Part shown: positions 22,324 through 34,354 of the stretch, one piece after another
Position numbering within the stretch: position 1 is the first letter of the stretch
Layout: every line of letters starts with the position of its first letter
From: Hygrocybe punicea
Lineage: Eukaryota; Basidiomycota; Agaricomycetes; Agaricales; Hygrophoraceae
DNA: 64,000 nucleotides
Direction of reading: 5' to 3'
Assembly (NCBI GenBank): GCA_963556145.1
Contig: OY744473.1
Span: 868,001-932,000, forward strand
Translations under genes and position numbers: made by a program
Notes under the pieces: generated by a model
Told to the model about the DNA's origin: nothing
The model's database searches: none
Seen by the model: only the letters and a program-made list of their open reading frames with translations

Positions 22324-23289
22324 CTGTTGACAGAGAGAGGATGTTAACAGGTTAGATGTCAACAAAGAGCAATGTACTGATACCACAAAAACCTGCTTGG
22401 GGTGGGGATGGAGGGGAATTGAATGAGGGTAGAACACAAATTTGGTGAAGACCAGCTTGAGTTGAACAGTCGACAATATCAACTTTATATACGCATGAGG
22501 ATCACCGGTCACCATCGATCAATTCCCAAATTGATAGGAGTGATATGGCCCGATACTGGTGTTGCAGAAAAGAAATAATTTAAAAAATAATTTAAAAATA
22601 ATTGCTTTTACGTGGGGTTCAAACTTTGCACCCTGTCCATGGAATACAACTAAATAAATTCCAATAAAATTATAAGATGTTCTCCACATATCCTGCTACA
22701 ACTTTGCCTGGAAAGGCTAAGGATTTCAAGCTAAATTAGAATCATGGTTGAATATTCATAAAATGTTGTCAGTAAATTAATACTGAGTCCAGTTGAACTC
22801 AAAATGCTTAGCCTTTGCAGGAGGACTTGTAGTACATCATGTGGAGAGATAAGCAGGAAGTCCTGGAAATTTATTGAGTAGTATACGAAGACAAATTTAC
22901 CTGAAAACCTTATGCTATTTGGTTTGACAAAGAATTTTTGGCACCTAATTTGTTCTAAATAAAATCCCTCTAGAGTAAGGTAGTAGTGTGAGGCTAATAA
23001 AAAACATGAGGGATTTTTTGAGAATTTCATATGCCATTATTGTGAAGATATAGTCAACATCCCACATTGTAGAAGTTACTGAGCAAGTTGCAGTATGTTG
23101 ACTTTAACATAAGGGCAGCTTTACATTTCATATTTTTAAAATATTTGATGTTTTCTCTAGGTCCTATACTACAATTCACATCTATACTTCAAAGAGATTA
23201 GACTACATCTCTGCTCAAGAAAAATCAAATACAAAACACTGGAAATGCTTGGCATTCTGCTTTAAATCATTCATGGTGCTGGCAAGGCA
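22324..23289. other. AT-rich non-coding region with a degenerate inverted repeat
   Basis: AT-rich sequence with no convincing gene. Within it, 22640-22736 and 22797-22895 are imperfect inverted copies (shared words CTCCACAT, AAAGGCTAAG), which looks like an old foldback element. Confidence 0.45.
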
Positions 23290-24135
23290 GGATTAGGCAT
23301 ATGCATGGGTTTTTCAACCTGCGCGGGTTTGGACCCCTGGCACCATCAGGTACGGGTTGCCAAATCAAGAACCGTGAGAAACCTGTGACCCGTGGTCAAA
23401 CCCGCGGGTAGCCATGACTTAGCTGTGACTTCACGTCACATCAACACAGCAAGAATGAGCGGAGCAGTTCACGATTGCAAACTGCTCTGCTCAAGGTAAG
23501 TCTTGTATTTTCTTTTATTCCTATGCATCTACTGACTTCCACTTTTTTACTTCAGCATTACCATGCTAGCAGCCAGGTAGGCACCACAATGACCACTAAT
23601 GCGATTGGCAATGGCAACAGCAGTGGCGACACCACCACCAACACCAATGCCATCTAACACCACCACCAACACGATTGGCAATGGCAATGGCAGTGACACC
23701 ACCAACGCCAACCACCAACGCCAACCTCAATGCCATCCAACATAGTGACCACCAACATGAGTGGCAATGGCCATGGGAATGGGAACAGGAACAGGAACAG
23801 GAACAGGAACAGGAACGAGAATGGGAATGGCAGCGGGAACAGGCATGGCAACACCAATGGGAATGGCAACACCAGCCCCAATGCCTGACTCTCATCTCCC
23901 CCTGGTCAGGTGCTGGTGGCCAGTGCACATGCCCAATGGCATGAACAGATGGCAAACGGCAGTTCGAGGAGGATGATGGGGAAGGTGATGAGGCTGTGTG
24001 ACAGGCTGATGGGGCAAGGTGGGGCAGGGCACTATGCCCCACCCTATATTTATTTTTTAAAATGTATTTCTATTACCTCAAATACATGAGGGTCGTCGGG
24101 TTACCCGCAACCCCCTTAGTACCCATCTGACCTGC
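23290..24135. repeat. GGGTA/ACCCG-rich segments flanking a minisatellite
   Basis: 23300-23420 and 24085-24130 are rich in GGGTT/ACCCG words, probably ends or fragments of another dispersed repeat; a similar segment occurs at 45040-45150. Between them lie short repeated units: GGCAATGG-type words with ACCACCAAC (about 23585-23760) and GGAACA units (about 23778-23815). ORFs here encode only low-complexity peptides. Confidence 0.6.
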
Positions 24136-24966
24136 TGATATGCAGCTTCTCCCTTTGGGCACGGAATCTCTCATATGATCAATCCTAGCTTTCCTAAGAT
24201 TCTTCTGTGTCCTGCATACGTGCAAAACATCAGCGCACCGCGCACGACCTGCGTGACTTATGCCGATCTATGCATACGTGGCTTCGACATCTTCGCTGTA
24301 TCTTAACCACGTGGCCTGGTCTCAATACAATGAAACACCACCATTAAACATGTCCTACACATTTGGACACCAAGTCTGATGCCAGAAATGTAATTCATCT
24401 GGTTTATCTTCTCCTTTTTGCCAACTTTCATGTGATATTTGCTGTTATTTCAAATCCTTTGCTATTCTGTTCCCGTTTCATCGCTTTCATGCGATATCTC
24501 GCCGCATTTCTATTTCACTCATCCACCCTTAAACCCCTATCCCTTTAGAATATAAAGAATGTCTTGTAGTAGCAAAAAGAACGAAGAACCCAGTTCTCCC
24601 CTCTCCACTAGTTTGCGTCTTAAGTTTAAAGATCCAGTCATTCCCACTCAAATCTGCATCTTTTCTCATTGTGTACTCTCTGCTATCGCGACCTAAGTCA
24701 TAGCACAGAACCTTTGTCTTGTTGCATCATCACTACATATCGCGCTGTCATCTAGGGCACCCAGCTAAGCCTTCCAATTCTTGTTTATCACTGCATTGTG
24801 ATATCGTGTTATCTTGCGACTCTTCGCGTTTGTTTATTTGATTGCACATATTCTCACGCATTATCGCATTATTGTCGGGAGTGTCCCATGTCCCGTTCAC
24901 ACCTTTGCGACATTTTCATCTTTTATTACCTCTTTATCCGGGGTCATAGATGTGGAAACCATATCA
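24136..24966 (+). repeat. 5' LTR of the Gypsy element (831 bp)
   Basis: Starts TGATATG and ends CATATCA, with the TG...CA ends expected of an LTR. It aligns along its whole length with 44202-45030. In the first 200 bp essentially every difference I could see between the two copies is a transition, many at CpG-derived sites. Confidence 0.85.
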
Positions 24967-25173
24967 TTTTCTGGAGCCCACTAGTGTTGCCACAGCTCGG
25001 TCCGGCTCGGCTTGGCTCAGCTACGGCTAACAATGGTTAACCCATATATGGGTTGTTAGCCGGACCGGACCGTTGTGGCAATGGCTAAGCCGCAGCTAAC
25101 TGTCCAAAAAAGGAAATTTGTCAGGTGACCCAGGTCGGCCAGGTCCATTATTTGTATTTACCGTTTTGTTCAT

Positions 25174-25553
25174 TGCTCACCCATACAAAGTACAAGTGAG
25201 CATTCCCCGACTCATCATTCGCCTGTACAAAGTACTAGCGAACCTTTATCTTGGCTCAGATGCACCCTAACCTCTTGGCTTAGAGACTCTTGTGTTCCAT
25301 CGTTGTTCGTCTTGGCTCAGACTTGCTCTAACTTCTTGGCCTCCGAGACTCCTTCATTCCATTCTCGCTCGCCTATACAAAGTACAAGCGAGCTCCAGCC
25401 TCCAGGCGTGTCTTGGCTTGGGTGCTCCCATCACTCTAGCCGTTCTCGTTTGCCTGTACTGAGTATCAACAAGCTCCATGCTCCCATTGGCCTTGGCTCA
25501 GGTGCTCCCATTGGTCAATCTATTCTTGTTGGCCTGTACAGTGTATCAGCGAG
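25174..25553. repeat. Imperfect tandem repeat with a hairpin core, five copies
   Basis: A palindromic core recurs at 25174-25202, 25218-25242, 25367-25393, about 25447-25475 and about 25525-25553. The first three have perfect outer arms of different sequence (TGCTCAC/GTGAGCA, TTCGC/GCGAA, GCTCGC/GCGAGC) around a shared TAC-aaa-GTA centre. Between cores are CTTGGCTCAG-type words. They lie between the left terminus of the hAT element and its plus-strand gene, so they may be transposase-binding or promoter sequences. Confidence 0.7.
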
Positions 25554-25647
25554 CTCTTTGACTTCGTCTTTCACCACTCCTTTGCATCCCTATCCGTGTG
25601 TACCTTTTTTTTTGCACCTATTCTATTAACCCAAATACTGCTGTCAG

Positions 25648-28240
25648 ATGCCGTTGACCTTCAAAACCTTCATCCTCAACAACTTTGTAATCACCTCCCC
25701 AAATGCGGGTCCCTTAGCTGCCTTCCCCAGTTACCACAATTTCGACTGTGATGATCCAGGGCCAGAGTGGACCTATACAACGAATTGGGCATGCAACGAT
25801 CTTCCACAGCTCCCATTTGTGCCCCGTTCAATACAATGGGATCACCCATTAATACAGTGTCTAGTCTGTGATTACAAGTCGCTATCTATTGAACGTGTCT
25901 GTGGTGGGTTCCAATTATCAGCTGCTACCTGAGAAAAATGGCACGATCTTGAAACCTCTCTCTATGTGGTTGCTCGGGAATTACTGGGAAAAGCCCCAGG
26001 TGCCTTTTTTCCACTTGAATACAGATGTTTCCCCGTCCCTCACACATATGGCTACCTCCGCATTCATACACGTGAACACTCAGCCTGAAAGTGTGCCATG
26101 AAGTCCTGAGATGCTTTCATACCGTTGATGGGACTGTGTTCGATGGCCATCTCATTTTTCACAGCCAGCTATGTCCCATATGGCAACGACCCCAACTGGG
26201 TGAAGATACTCACTAGCGAAACCAAGGTCCACCCAGAGTGGGTCCAGCAACTGCGGGATTCACCGATCGCCGACTTCACCGACAGCATTCCGAGAGTAGG
26301 CGTGGTCATTGACGTGCATCAATGCAAATGGTTGGCACACATCCCAAGACTCGTCAGAGTCGATATCCCTATCTGGTTCGTATGGAGCACCCTCGACAAG
26401 CCCCTACGCGTATCACCCAAACCCGAGGTGGCAAACTACTTACCCAATAATGCACAAGTCCAGGCTGCCTGCCAGCAGTGGCAGTTGGAGCAGTTGTCTC
26501 CGCCACCGCCTAGCCCTACCACTGATGTAACATCCTCCAAGAAGTTCCCTAAGCCAAATCCAGGCTCTCGCCAGAAACTTGGAGAAACTTGGCAGGAATT
26601 CTTTGTTTGACAAGCAGTATGCCACGAGAAAATTGCTGCCATGGAGACTGCACAAGAAACAGCCACTCACTTGGCTCATCAGAAGGAAGGTGAACACTTT
26701 CGCGCACCGGGGAAGAGAGGGGCTGCTGTCTTCTGCTGGCTGGAAATGGATGGCTTTCGCCTCAGAACGAGAGTCAATTTTAGAGAGATAGAAGATCTGT
26801 GGGAAGAAAAGCCGCTGGAACATATGCGATATAATGCCTTTGATAGGGAATGGGATGTCTGTACCGAATTTAACCCTGATGTGCCAGACAACGAAGACCC
26901 ATTCGGTAACGACGACTATGACGGTGAATATGACGATCCCACCTTGGAAGAAGGTGAGGCGAGGCAACCTGCTGATCAAATCAATAGCCAAACAATACCC
27001 GCAGGTCCACTTCCTGCGGAACACTGGCAGTGAGATGTGCTGTCCATTCATGGTGTCGGCGATCGCCACACGGATGCTGCTGCTCCTAAATTTACGACTA
27101 CCCTTGACTGCCATCTTTATGATCACTTTGGATTCAATTGGGATGACACCGCCTATGCTGACGGTCCTATGCCATCAAATACTGAATGGGACCAGACCCT
27201 TAATATTTTGCAGGACCCTCACCCTCAAGTGGCTACTAAATACAAGGGCCCAATCTTCGACTTCATCGCATGTCTGATCTATGGACCAGTGGACGGGTTA
27301 TCAGCTACACCATGGGATCTCAGTTCGTCGAGCCTTTTTCCATTGCGTGAACGACAGGAACATTATCTGACAATTGAGCGGAGGGAGATGATGAACAATA
27401 GAGATCAAAAAATATATTTTGTTGGGTCCACGAGTGCTACTGCGAATATTGATTGGCTGCTTACAGTAGATAGTCCAGTCACCGCTCTGCAATGCCTCCG
27501 ATTGTGTAGGGATATCACAGAAGCTGTTTGGTATCTTGCAGAACGCGGAATCCCCTTCAATACCCTCAATCCTTGCCCAGCCTTTTCACACCCACCTCCA
27601 TCAACAGGCCCTCCACCACCCCCCATATCTCTCGGTGTGCATGCAGTTGGCTACCAGCCTGATGCTGCTGATTATGCCACTTATGAAGCGGCTCGAGACC
27701 ATTTTCTATGTTCTCCACATGCACGTGAAGCAATCCTCAAGGGTGGTATTGTCTGGCGCCTCGCGATGGAATTCGTTGGCCCTGGATGGGTTCTTACTGG
27801 CCCCTCTAGTGCAGCCTTCTCTTGTGGGCAAGTCTTCCATTTTGTGGATGGCACTACTTTCTGTGATGATCACCTCGGTGAAGATGAGCTTGACCTCATA
27901 TGTGGCGTATATAGGGTGTATACTGGTGGGTACCCTCTCTGGATTCGTCAGCCATGCGTTAAGTCAATGTGATGTAGGATCGAACCAACAGGTCTCCCAT
28001 CTTTCCTGGTGGCCAAAGCACTCAACTTGGCAGAAGAGCCTTTTCAATGTTGGCCACTGGACTCCTGCTGCTGAGGACTGGTTTCAGAAATGTCTCGAAC
28101 TCATCCAGCAGAACAAGGCCCCATGTCGGACTGCTGGAAAGTGGTATGAATCTCTTCCGAGGCATGGAAGGTCACTGCGTTTGGCTCAGAAGATACATGA
28201 GGTAGCGGGCCGGTTCATAGAAGGCGAGACATTTCTGTAG
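25648..28240 (+). pseudogene. Conserved agaric protein of unknown function carried by the hAT element, broken by five TGA codons
   Basis: One reading frame runs from ATG 25648 to 27925, then a 52-bp intron (27926-27977, GTGGGT...TAG), then 27978-28240, giving 847 codons. It is interrupted by TGA at 25930, 26086, 26107, 26608 and 27031; there is no frameshift, and CGA (arginine) would restore each site. Recognisable blocks are SRDAFIPLMGLCS-like (after the third stop), VHPEWVQQLRDS, PRVGVVIDV, GETWQEFF, a charged middle (FCWLEMDGFRLRTRV, REWDVCTEFNPD), a proline run (about 27595-27630), and LSWWPKHSTW near the end. I recall similar multicopy proteins in agaric genomes without known function. 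No catalytic motif is visible. Position inside the hAT ends suggests an accessory transposon protein. Confidence 0.75.
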
Positions 28241-28362
28241 TTTGTTGGTCTCATTTCATTGTTTTTCCTTGTATCGTGTACATTTGTCTTACCATCCACA
28301 TCGACCACATTATTTATGTGATGTTCTTGTGTCCCTTCGTTTCATAATAAATTTTATATTTC

Positions 28363-31300
28363 TACTGAAGTTTTTCTGTAAGAGACTGAATGAATGAGTT
28401 GACATCTTCTGGGAGCTGCATCTGTGCATCATTGTAAGTCTCCAACTCATGAAGCTCCTGACCCCAATCCAGACCATCCGTAAAATTGAGACCTCTTCCC
28501 TGCCGAATGGAATACTTCAAAAGTTGAAGGGCTTCCATTAATTCAGGTGTAATGCGATTCCATCATGCAGTCATAGTTTCCTTGCTTGATGAAAACACTC
28601 TTTCACAAGGCACTGCCAAAGCTTGTATTGGTAAAATGTCCATGGCGAGAGAAAAAATTCTCGGATAGCGAAGTTGATTTTCCTTGTCCAACTATGTTTA
28701 GCATGAAATGGATACATCTGTCATTGGCCTCACATACCTGCCAGTATGTCAGACTCTTTGTTGTTGGCTGTGTATCGCGAAGGTAAGCTGCAGCCTTGAC
28801 TTCTATTGCCCGTTGCACAACTGAGTGACCTCGAATACGGTTGAGGCCAAGGATGTCTCTCGCAGTGGGACGTGGCAGGACTGCGGGTGGTTCTGCATTT
28901 ACTACAGGGCCCTCGGTTCCAGTAGTAGGGTCATATGGGCGAAGCTATGTAAGATAGAGTAATTCAGGTGATAAAAGCGGAAATATTATTGGTACATATG
29001 GCATTAATAAATAAATCTTTGGCCCAATCAACTCGCTCTGGCATGTACTCCTCGAGCCACATCAATTTGATGGATGGATCCAGAACTAGAAAAAAACTGT
29101 CAGCAAAAGCAAAAAATTAGTTAGATACAAACTCATGGCCAGTGTGTAAGCAGGGACCATGTCCGTTCGGCTACTATATAATTCAAGTTTGTCGATCCCC
29201 TTCTGGACGATTTCAGAAGTTTCCAGATTCTGCTCTTGATGTACTTTCCAGACATTGAGCATCACTTCAAATGCAGGTACGGCATGACATAATGTTGGAG
29301 TCTTCTCATGTGATAACATTTGTTGGAAGGCATGTGAAATCTGACAATGATAATACATTATATAGAAAAGGAACAATCAAATATACTCACCTTGAGAATA
29401 GATTGAAATTTTCGAAGAGTGTTCCAGTCGGAATCACGGAGCTGGAACTTGTGCAGTTCAGAAAATTCCCGGCTTTCGAGGAAGGTGTCAAGAACCTAGA
29501 TAACCACGTCAAACATTGGCCACGAAATAAAAAATAAAAAATACCTCTTGAAGATCAATGGCTCGTTCAATCATGAGTAATGTTAAAGACCACCTCACTT
29601 CCATGTCACGCAGAAGCTGAAGTTCCTTCTGCTCTACTCTCTCAAACAAAGATGAAAAATACTGTCAGCGCAGAGAAGATGATTGGATGTAGTATAAATT
29701 AATGTTTTCGCATCAAAAGGTAAGTTGCTGCACAAGATAGCAAGAGAGAGACATACTGCATGAATGAGAGATCGGACAGTTGCAATTGGATCTCAGTCAA
29801 TCCCTTCCAAGAAGTTTGCAGGGTAAAAGTCATCAGCGGTTTCAGCCACATAGTCGAGATTGGTGATTGCTGCTAGCACAGCCTTGCAAGCAAGGTTGAC
29901 GATGTGGGGGAAACATCTGGAGGTAAAGAGTATTAGTACTTATGGTGCAGCAACAAAATCATGTCACCTACCTGATTCGACACTCAATTTTGTCAAATTT
30001 GATTTTCCATCACCAAAGTTCACGCTCTAATATGGCCATGAACGTATCATTGTTTGAGGCATTGTCGAGGGTAATCCATCCAATCTGAGAGGATGAGGGT
30101 CAATGAGAATACGAAGAAACTTTGAATATTGAATACCTTGCAAGTAATCATAAGCCGATCAGTGACGTATATGAATACATGGGCGAGATGCTCGCCATCA
30201 TGTCGCCCAGGAACACGATGAAATCCCACCAAGTCGGAATGTAATCTGAGAATGTGTTGACGGCCACTGGGGGTTTCTTCAGTATGCGATTGGATCCAAT
30301 GAGCCGTGATAGCCATGAAAGGAGAACGATTCGGATCGGACCACATATCCATTGTGAATGAAATCTTCCCTAATGAGTGCTGTTCCTTTATTAACAAGAA
30401 TAGTCAAAATGCAGGTAGCAGCCGCTCTGACCTGCATGTCTTTACTTAGTTGATCTAAATGTTCTTGAAGCGTCTCTTCAATGCGTTTATGGATTGTAGT
30501 CCTGCCAGGAATATCCGACTCCCGAAGTTCTTCTTGAAGCATGAGGAAAATTGCACGCAGATGCGGTGATTCAACAACATTGATTGACTAAAATAATGAT
30601 ATCTCATCAATACAGGAATATAAAACAATCGAAAAATATACCAGATCATCACCGACAATGAACTCGATGATTGCTTCAACAAAAGCTTCCCTCGAGTATG
30701 ATGTGCGTTCTTGCAGCATCCGTCCCATTGGTTGCCCTTTACCCTTTCGATATCCATCCAGGGCAGCCTGGGCACTCTTTGCCTTTATCTTGATGCCCAA
30801 CTCGTCACAACCAGACACCCAAACATTCATGTGTTCCTCTATCAAGTGACGGCGAATAGTCCCGGTGGATGTCTTGACACTAAATTTGGTAATCTTATAG
30901 CTTGGATTCGTTGCATGGATATTTCTATTTAAGTCGTTCAGCATCATATAATAACTAGGATGTGGAAACACATACCCGCAGAACATGCAACTATACTGGT
31001 TTCCCATCTTTTCGAAGAAAGTCCACACGTCTGATGCGAGGTGATGAGACTCGTTGCCTGCAGGACCATTCGTTCACGATGAACTAGTTGCCAGATTTGC
31101 TGCAGGTGGCCGTGGGTTATGGTTGGATTCTGACCCACTAGACTTAGAGCTGGACATTGACACCAGCAACACCAGCAACACTGGCAACACCGGCAACACC
31201 GGCAACATTGGTGAGGGCGTGGACGTAGCAGTTGCTAGGTCAAAGAGTGGGAGTGAAGGTTGCTGTGAAGTCGAGGCTTGTGGAGGTGAAAGTGAGGTGA

Positions 31301-31841
31301 AGGGACCATCACTGGGAGAACTCGATGGTAATCAGAATGTGACTTGTCGAATGGGTATGATTGGGCTGCCAGAAGAGAATAAGTTGGGTGGGTTGCGAGA
31401 AGAAGCTGCGACAGGCGTATTCCCTTGTTGACGATGACAGTGTAAGCAAGGAGATGGTGTAAATAGAATATTGACAGCTGCTGCTGTGTTGTTTGGGTCA
31501 TTAGCTTTTGCAGAAAGAACCCTTCGCCGAGCACAGTCTAATATCGCAGGCCCCACCTGTCGAATCGGTGTAATGGCTGGGATGGTAGGTCTTGATAGAA
31601 AGCTGGGACCAAAGGGAACGTTGATGTCTACTTCAATGGCCTTGCCCTTTCCTTTGTCTCGATGGATCGGTTCAGGAGTTGGAGTGGATGGTTGAGGTAC
31701 TGGATATGTATGAGAATGTCAGCACCGTATATGAGTGGGTTTAAAAGTGAAATATCTACCTTGAATTCAGAAGGATGTTTGAAGCGCACCATTTGCAAAG
31801 GCAGTCATCTTGGACTTTTTGGCTCCACGTCGAGGAGGCAT
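28363..31841 (-). pseudogene. hAT transposase with N-terminal BED zinc finger, decayed
   Basis: The minus-strand gene starts MPPRRGAKKSKM at 31841 and ends TAG at 28363-28365. A proline/serine-rich N-terminal part with a short repeat (31155-31210) leads to a BED-type finger (CMFCGYVF ... HLIEEH). Then come KISFTMDMWSDPNRSPFMAITAHWI, a WITLDNASNND-like block after an intron, CFPHIVNLACKAVL-like sequence, and the hAT dimerisation region (RYPRIFSLAMDILPI, then ...NRITPELMEALQLLKYSIRQGRG). Short introns separate the exons. TGA codons interrupt the frame at 31332, 31074, 30010, 29793 and 28563 (plus-strand coordinates of the triplet start), each where arginine would fit. The enzyme would bind the element's ends and cut and paste it; this copy cannot be full length. 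Confidence 0.88.
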
Positions 31842-32950
31842 ATTGGTCTAAAGAGTTATGCAAAGTTCAGTCGAATATATGATGACTGACGTGAATTTCA
31901 ATTTAACGGACCTCCAGACACGATAGCTCAACTACATTTCCAAGGGTGTAACCGATCTCAATCAAGACATATTGCAACTTGTGTGCATGCTGTATGACTA
32001 TTGTCCTGCCATGAACGCTACTAACAATTACATTTCTCCTGTACAACGTGGTGAATAAGTTGAAGATGCAGACGTAACCAGGTGAGTTTGATGGTGGATG
32101 TATGAAATACACATGAAATACAAATTATTGGTAAAAGTACAATAGAAAAAATATGAACGTCTCAGTAGTGGCAAAGGGAAAAAGACGTGGAGATTAAAAA
32201 AATACGGTGCTAAGCGAAACAGCATGCAGACACATGTATCGAGGGTGTGGTCTTGATCTGTTCCTTGTGTCAAACAGGCGGATCCTGGTGCAAGATATGA
32301 ATAGGATGACAACCCATTGCGAAGAGGGGGATAAGTCAACATACCCAGAGCTGGGAAAGCAAAGAGTAGGGGGGAAGACGACGCCAGCCATAGCAAAATG
32401 GCAGATAAGAACCTCAGTGTCGGCATTGGCAGATAACACAACCAGGAAGGAACATCTCCCTATGATTCAATCAAGGGGAGAGGAGAGACAAGAATCTCCC
32501 TATGATTCAATCAAGGGGAGATGAAGAGAAAAGACTTAGAATGGCGCTCAACAGTAACTCGATCATGTGACCGTAAGACTTGAGCTTCACTATACTGTGA
32601 CCATACTAAGAGCCTTATGTTCTTCTCAACCATCTTTGCCAGTGCTGAGCACCAGCAAAGACTTGTCCACGTCGCTTTCTACCATCTTTGCCAGTGCTGA
32701 GCACCGCAAAGTCTCGTCCCTGTTGTCTCTGCATCTCCCTGTCTTCGGCCTTCATCATCTTATTTTCTGGTCCATATTTCACGTCCTTCCATCTGTTTCA
32801 CTAGTGCTGGGCACTCAAACTTTTCACAAGTCATCGCCTTTTCCTATCCCCCTGTGTACTGGGGGTGTCTCGACATCTTCTACCTGTGGTCTCTCTCATA
32901 ATACTTGCAATGATTTGTGTGTTGCACTTGGTGATTTTGTGTCAGCCTGC
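31842..32950. other. hAT internal region upstream of the transposase, with short tandem duplications
   Basis: No gene recognised. A 137-codon minus-strand ORF (32028-32441) is rich in hydrophobic residues but resembles nothing I know. A 27-bp motif (ATCTCCCTATGATTC...) is repeated 40 bp apart (32454-32521), and a CATCTTTGCCAGTGCTGAGC motif is repeated about 50 bp apart (32631-32710). The transposase promoter should lie at the 31842 end. Confidence 0.4.
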
Positions 32951-34226
32951 ATGTAGCAACATGCTCACGTTCTCCCTGTAGACAACTCGGTTGAGGGCAT
33001 CAGCGGAATATATTGGACATTTGCCCTGGACTATCCGTTCTTTCAAGGTGAGTCAGTCGAACCCTGCATTGCAAAAAATGATGTCTAATTTTGATGGGAC
33101 TAGCCTACTCTCCCACCTGCAAGGACTATTCTCTCCTTCGTGGTGGAACATGATTTTGTCAAACAAATTTTGTCCTGGTGCGAGTATTCAGAGTTGAGGA
33201 TGTAATCATGATGGCAGTCAACAATCTTGGTGAGAGCAGTTAGATTTCTCAAATAGCAATAATTATTCTGATTTCTTTCATCTTATGGTTCTCTTGCATG
33301 CTCCAAGGCTATTGACATGGCATTGGAGACAACAATTTAGCCCTTGCCATGTACAACCTCTGCTCGACCATGGATCCCCTTTGGAACTCTTTGATGGTTG
33401 GAGGGTTTAAAGATAGCGGTAAACTATCACTCATCGATTCCTTAGCTGGCGAACTCAGTCTTGATATCTATGTCATCAGCCTTTCTTGAAACCAAATCCT
33501 AGCATAAGTACTGCATAAGTGATAATACTTTGACGACGTTAATGGGATATGTTTCAATCAGGCAAGTCGCTTTCTCACATGGCTATACATTTACGTGCTC
33601 CGTCAGTTGTGACATTATGTCCACCTATGAACGCAACTGAAACTACTCACACTTCAAGGCTATGTCTGTGTGGACTCTTAAACGGCCTCGATGGTGTCAC
33701 TGCCACTGAAGTCAGGTATGTCGACCCTCCAAATAAAATAAAATAAAATAAAAGTAAAAATTAGGAGACATAATTTTGCTGCCTCTTATTTGCTACAACG
33801 AACCACATCGAGTGTCTGGATCCAGCGAAACCGGACGTTTGGGTCAACAGAATGAATGCAAGCCAAGAGTGTCTTCAAATGGCTTCCCTTACAAACCCTC
33901 TCCCATCTCAGTAACGCCCAAAGCATTGACAACGTGAGCTTCTTTCTATAGGTCATATTTAATGGCTCAATGTTTCATCTCTTCAGTATCAAATGGTGAT
34001 TGTTACAAGTTACAATATGACATGGTTGTTCATCAAGGTAATTGAGACTATGTAGATGCAATAATTATTCAGTATTATTATATTTTACACCAAAATCTAT
34101 CCTTCATTAGCACAGCAGTCGTCTGGTGATGTTTTGAGCCTTGGGCAATGCCAGAAAACCAGTTGCGAGCCAGCAAACACTCCGGAAACCTTGAAATCAT
34201 TATATTTCCTAATTTGGAAATTTTGT
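32951..34226 (+). repeat. Right subterminal region of the hAT element, shared with 4050-5884
   Basis: Collinear with the remnant at 4050-5884, with scattered substitutions and indels; for example both contain TTGGACATTTGCCCTG and TTTCCTAATTTGG. It includes the empty site (TA at 34201-34202) corresponding to the TA-flanked MITE at 5137-5860. No intact coding frame is shared, so this is probably non-coding subterminal DNA. Confidence 0.75.
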
Positions 34227-34354
34227 AACGGCTCAAAACGGCTAGCCATGGCTAAGCCAAGGTTTAACCGTTAGTCGTAGCAACAGCTCGGCTTGGCTAA
34301 TCATCGGCTCGGCTCAATCGGCTAACGGTTTCGGACCGAGCCGTGGCAACACTA
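34227..34354 (+). repeat. GGCT-rich right terminal block of the complete hAT element
   Basis: Matches 7031-7157 closely; differences are mostly transitions (for example TAGTCG against TAGCCG). It ends in GTGGCAACACTA at the transposon tip and is followed by the 8-bp target duplication. Confidence 0.85.

Larger units (their letters stand above)
24982..34354. mobile_element. 9.4-kb hAT transposon with two convergent genes, inserted at the Gypsy primer-binding site
   Basis: Ends are TAGTGTTGCCAC... (24982) and ...GTGGCAACACTA (34354), giving terminal inverted repeats of about 22 bp with one mismatch; TAGTG fits the hAT end rule. The 8-bp target duplication GAGCCCAC is perfect (24974-24981 and 34355-34362), as hAT transposases make. 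GGCT-rich subterminal blocks lie at both ends. Inside are a hairpin-rich tandem repeat (25174-25553), a plus-strand gene of unknown function (25648-28240) and a minus-strand hAT transposase gene (28363-31841), 122 bp apart tail to tail. Both genes are broken by TGA codons, so this copy is dead. Its insertion split the Gypsy element next to its 5' LTR. Confidence 0.9.

Noticed and set aside
24136..24966. Solo LTR of an unrelated element
   Set aside because: The primer-site-like sequence after it continues at 34363 once the hAT is removed, and a matching LTR with polypurine tract lies at 44202; a 5' LTR explains more. The missing outer duplication keeps some doubt.
26600..26620. Frameshift in the hAT partner gene
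   Set aside because: The frame before and after is the same; only a TGA intervenes.
27926..27977. Frameshift near the end of the hAT partner gene
   Set aside because: The sequence has intron signals (GTGGGT...TAG) and splicing joins the two frames exactly at a conserved stretch.
32028..32441. 137-codon minus-strand ORF upstream of the transposase
   Set aside because: No family resemblance, and its composition follows local base bias; not supported as a gene.
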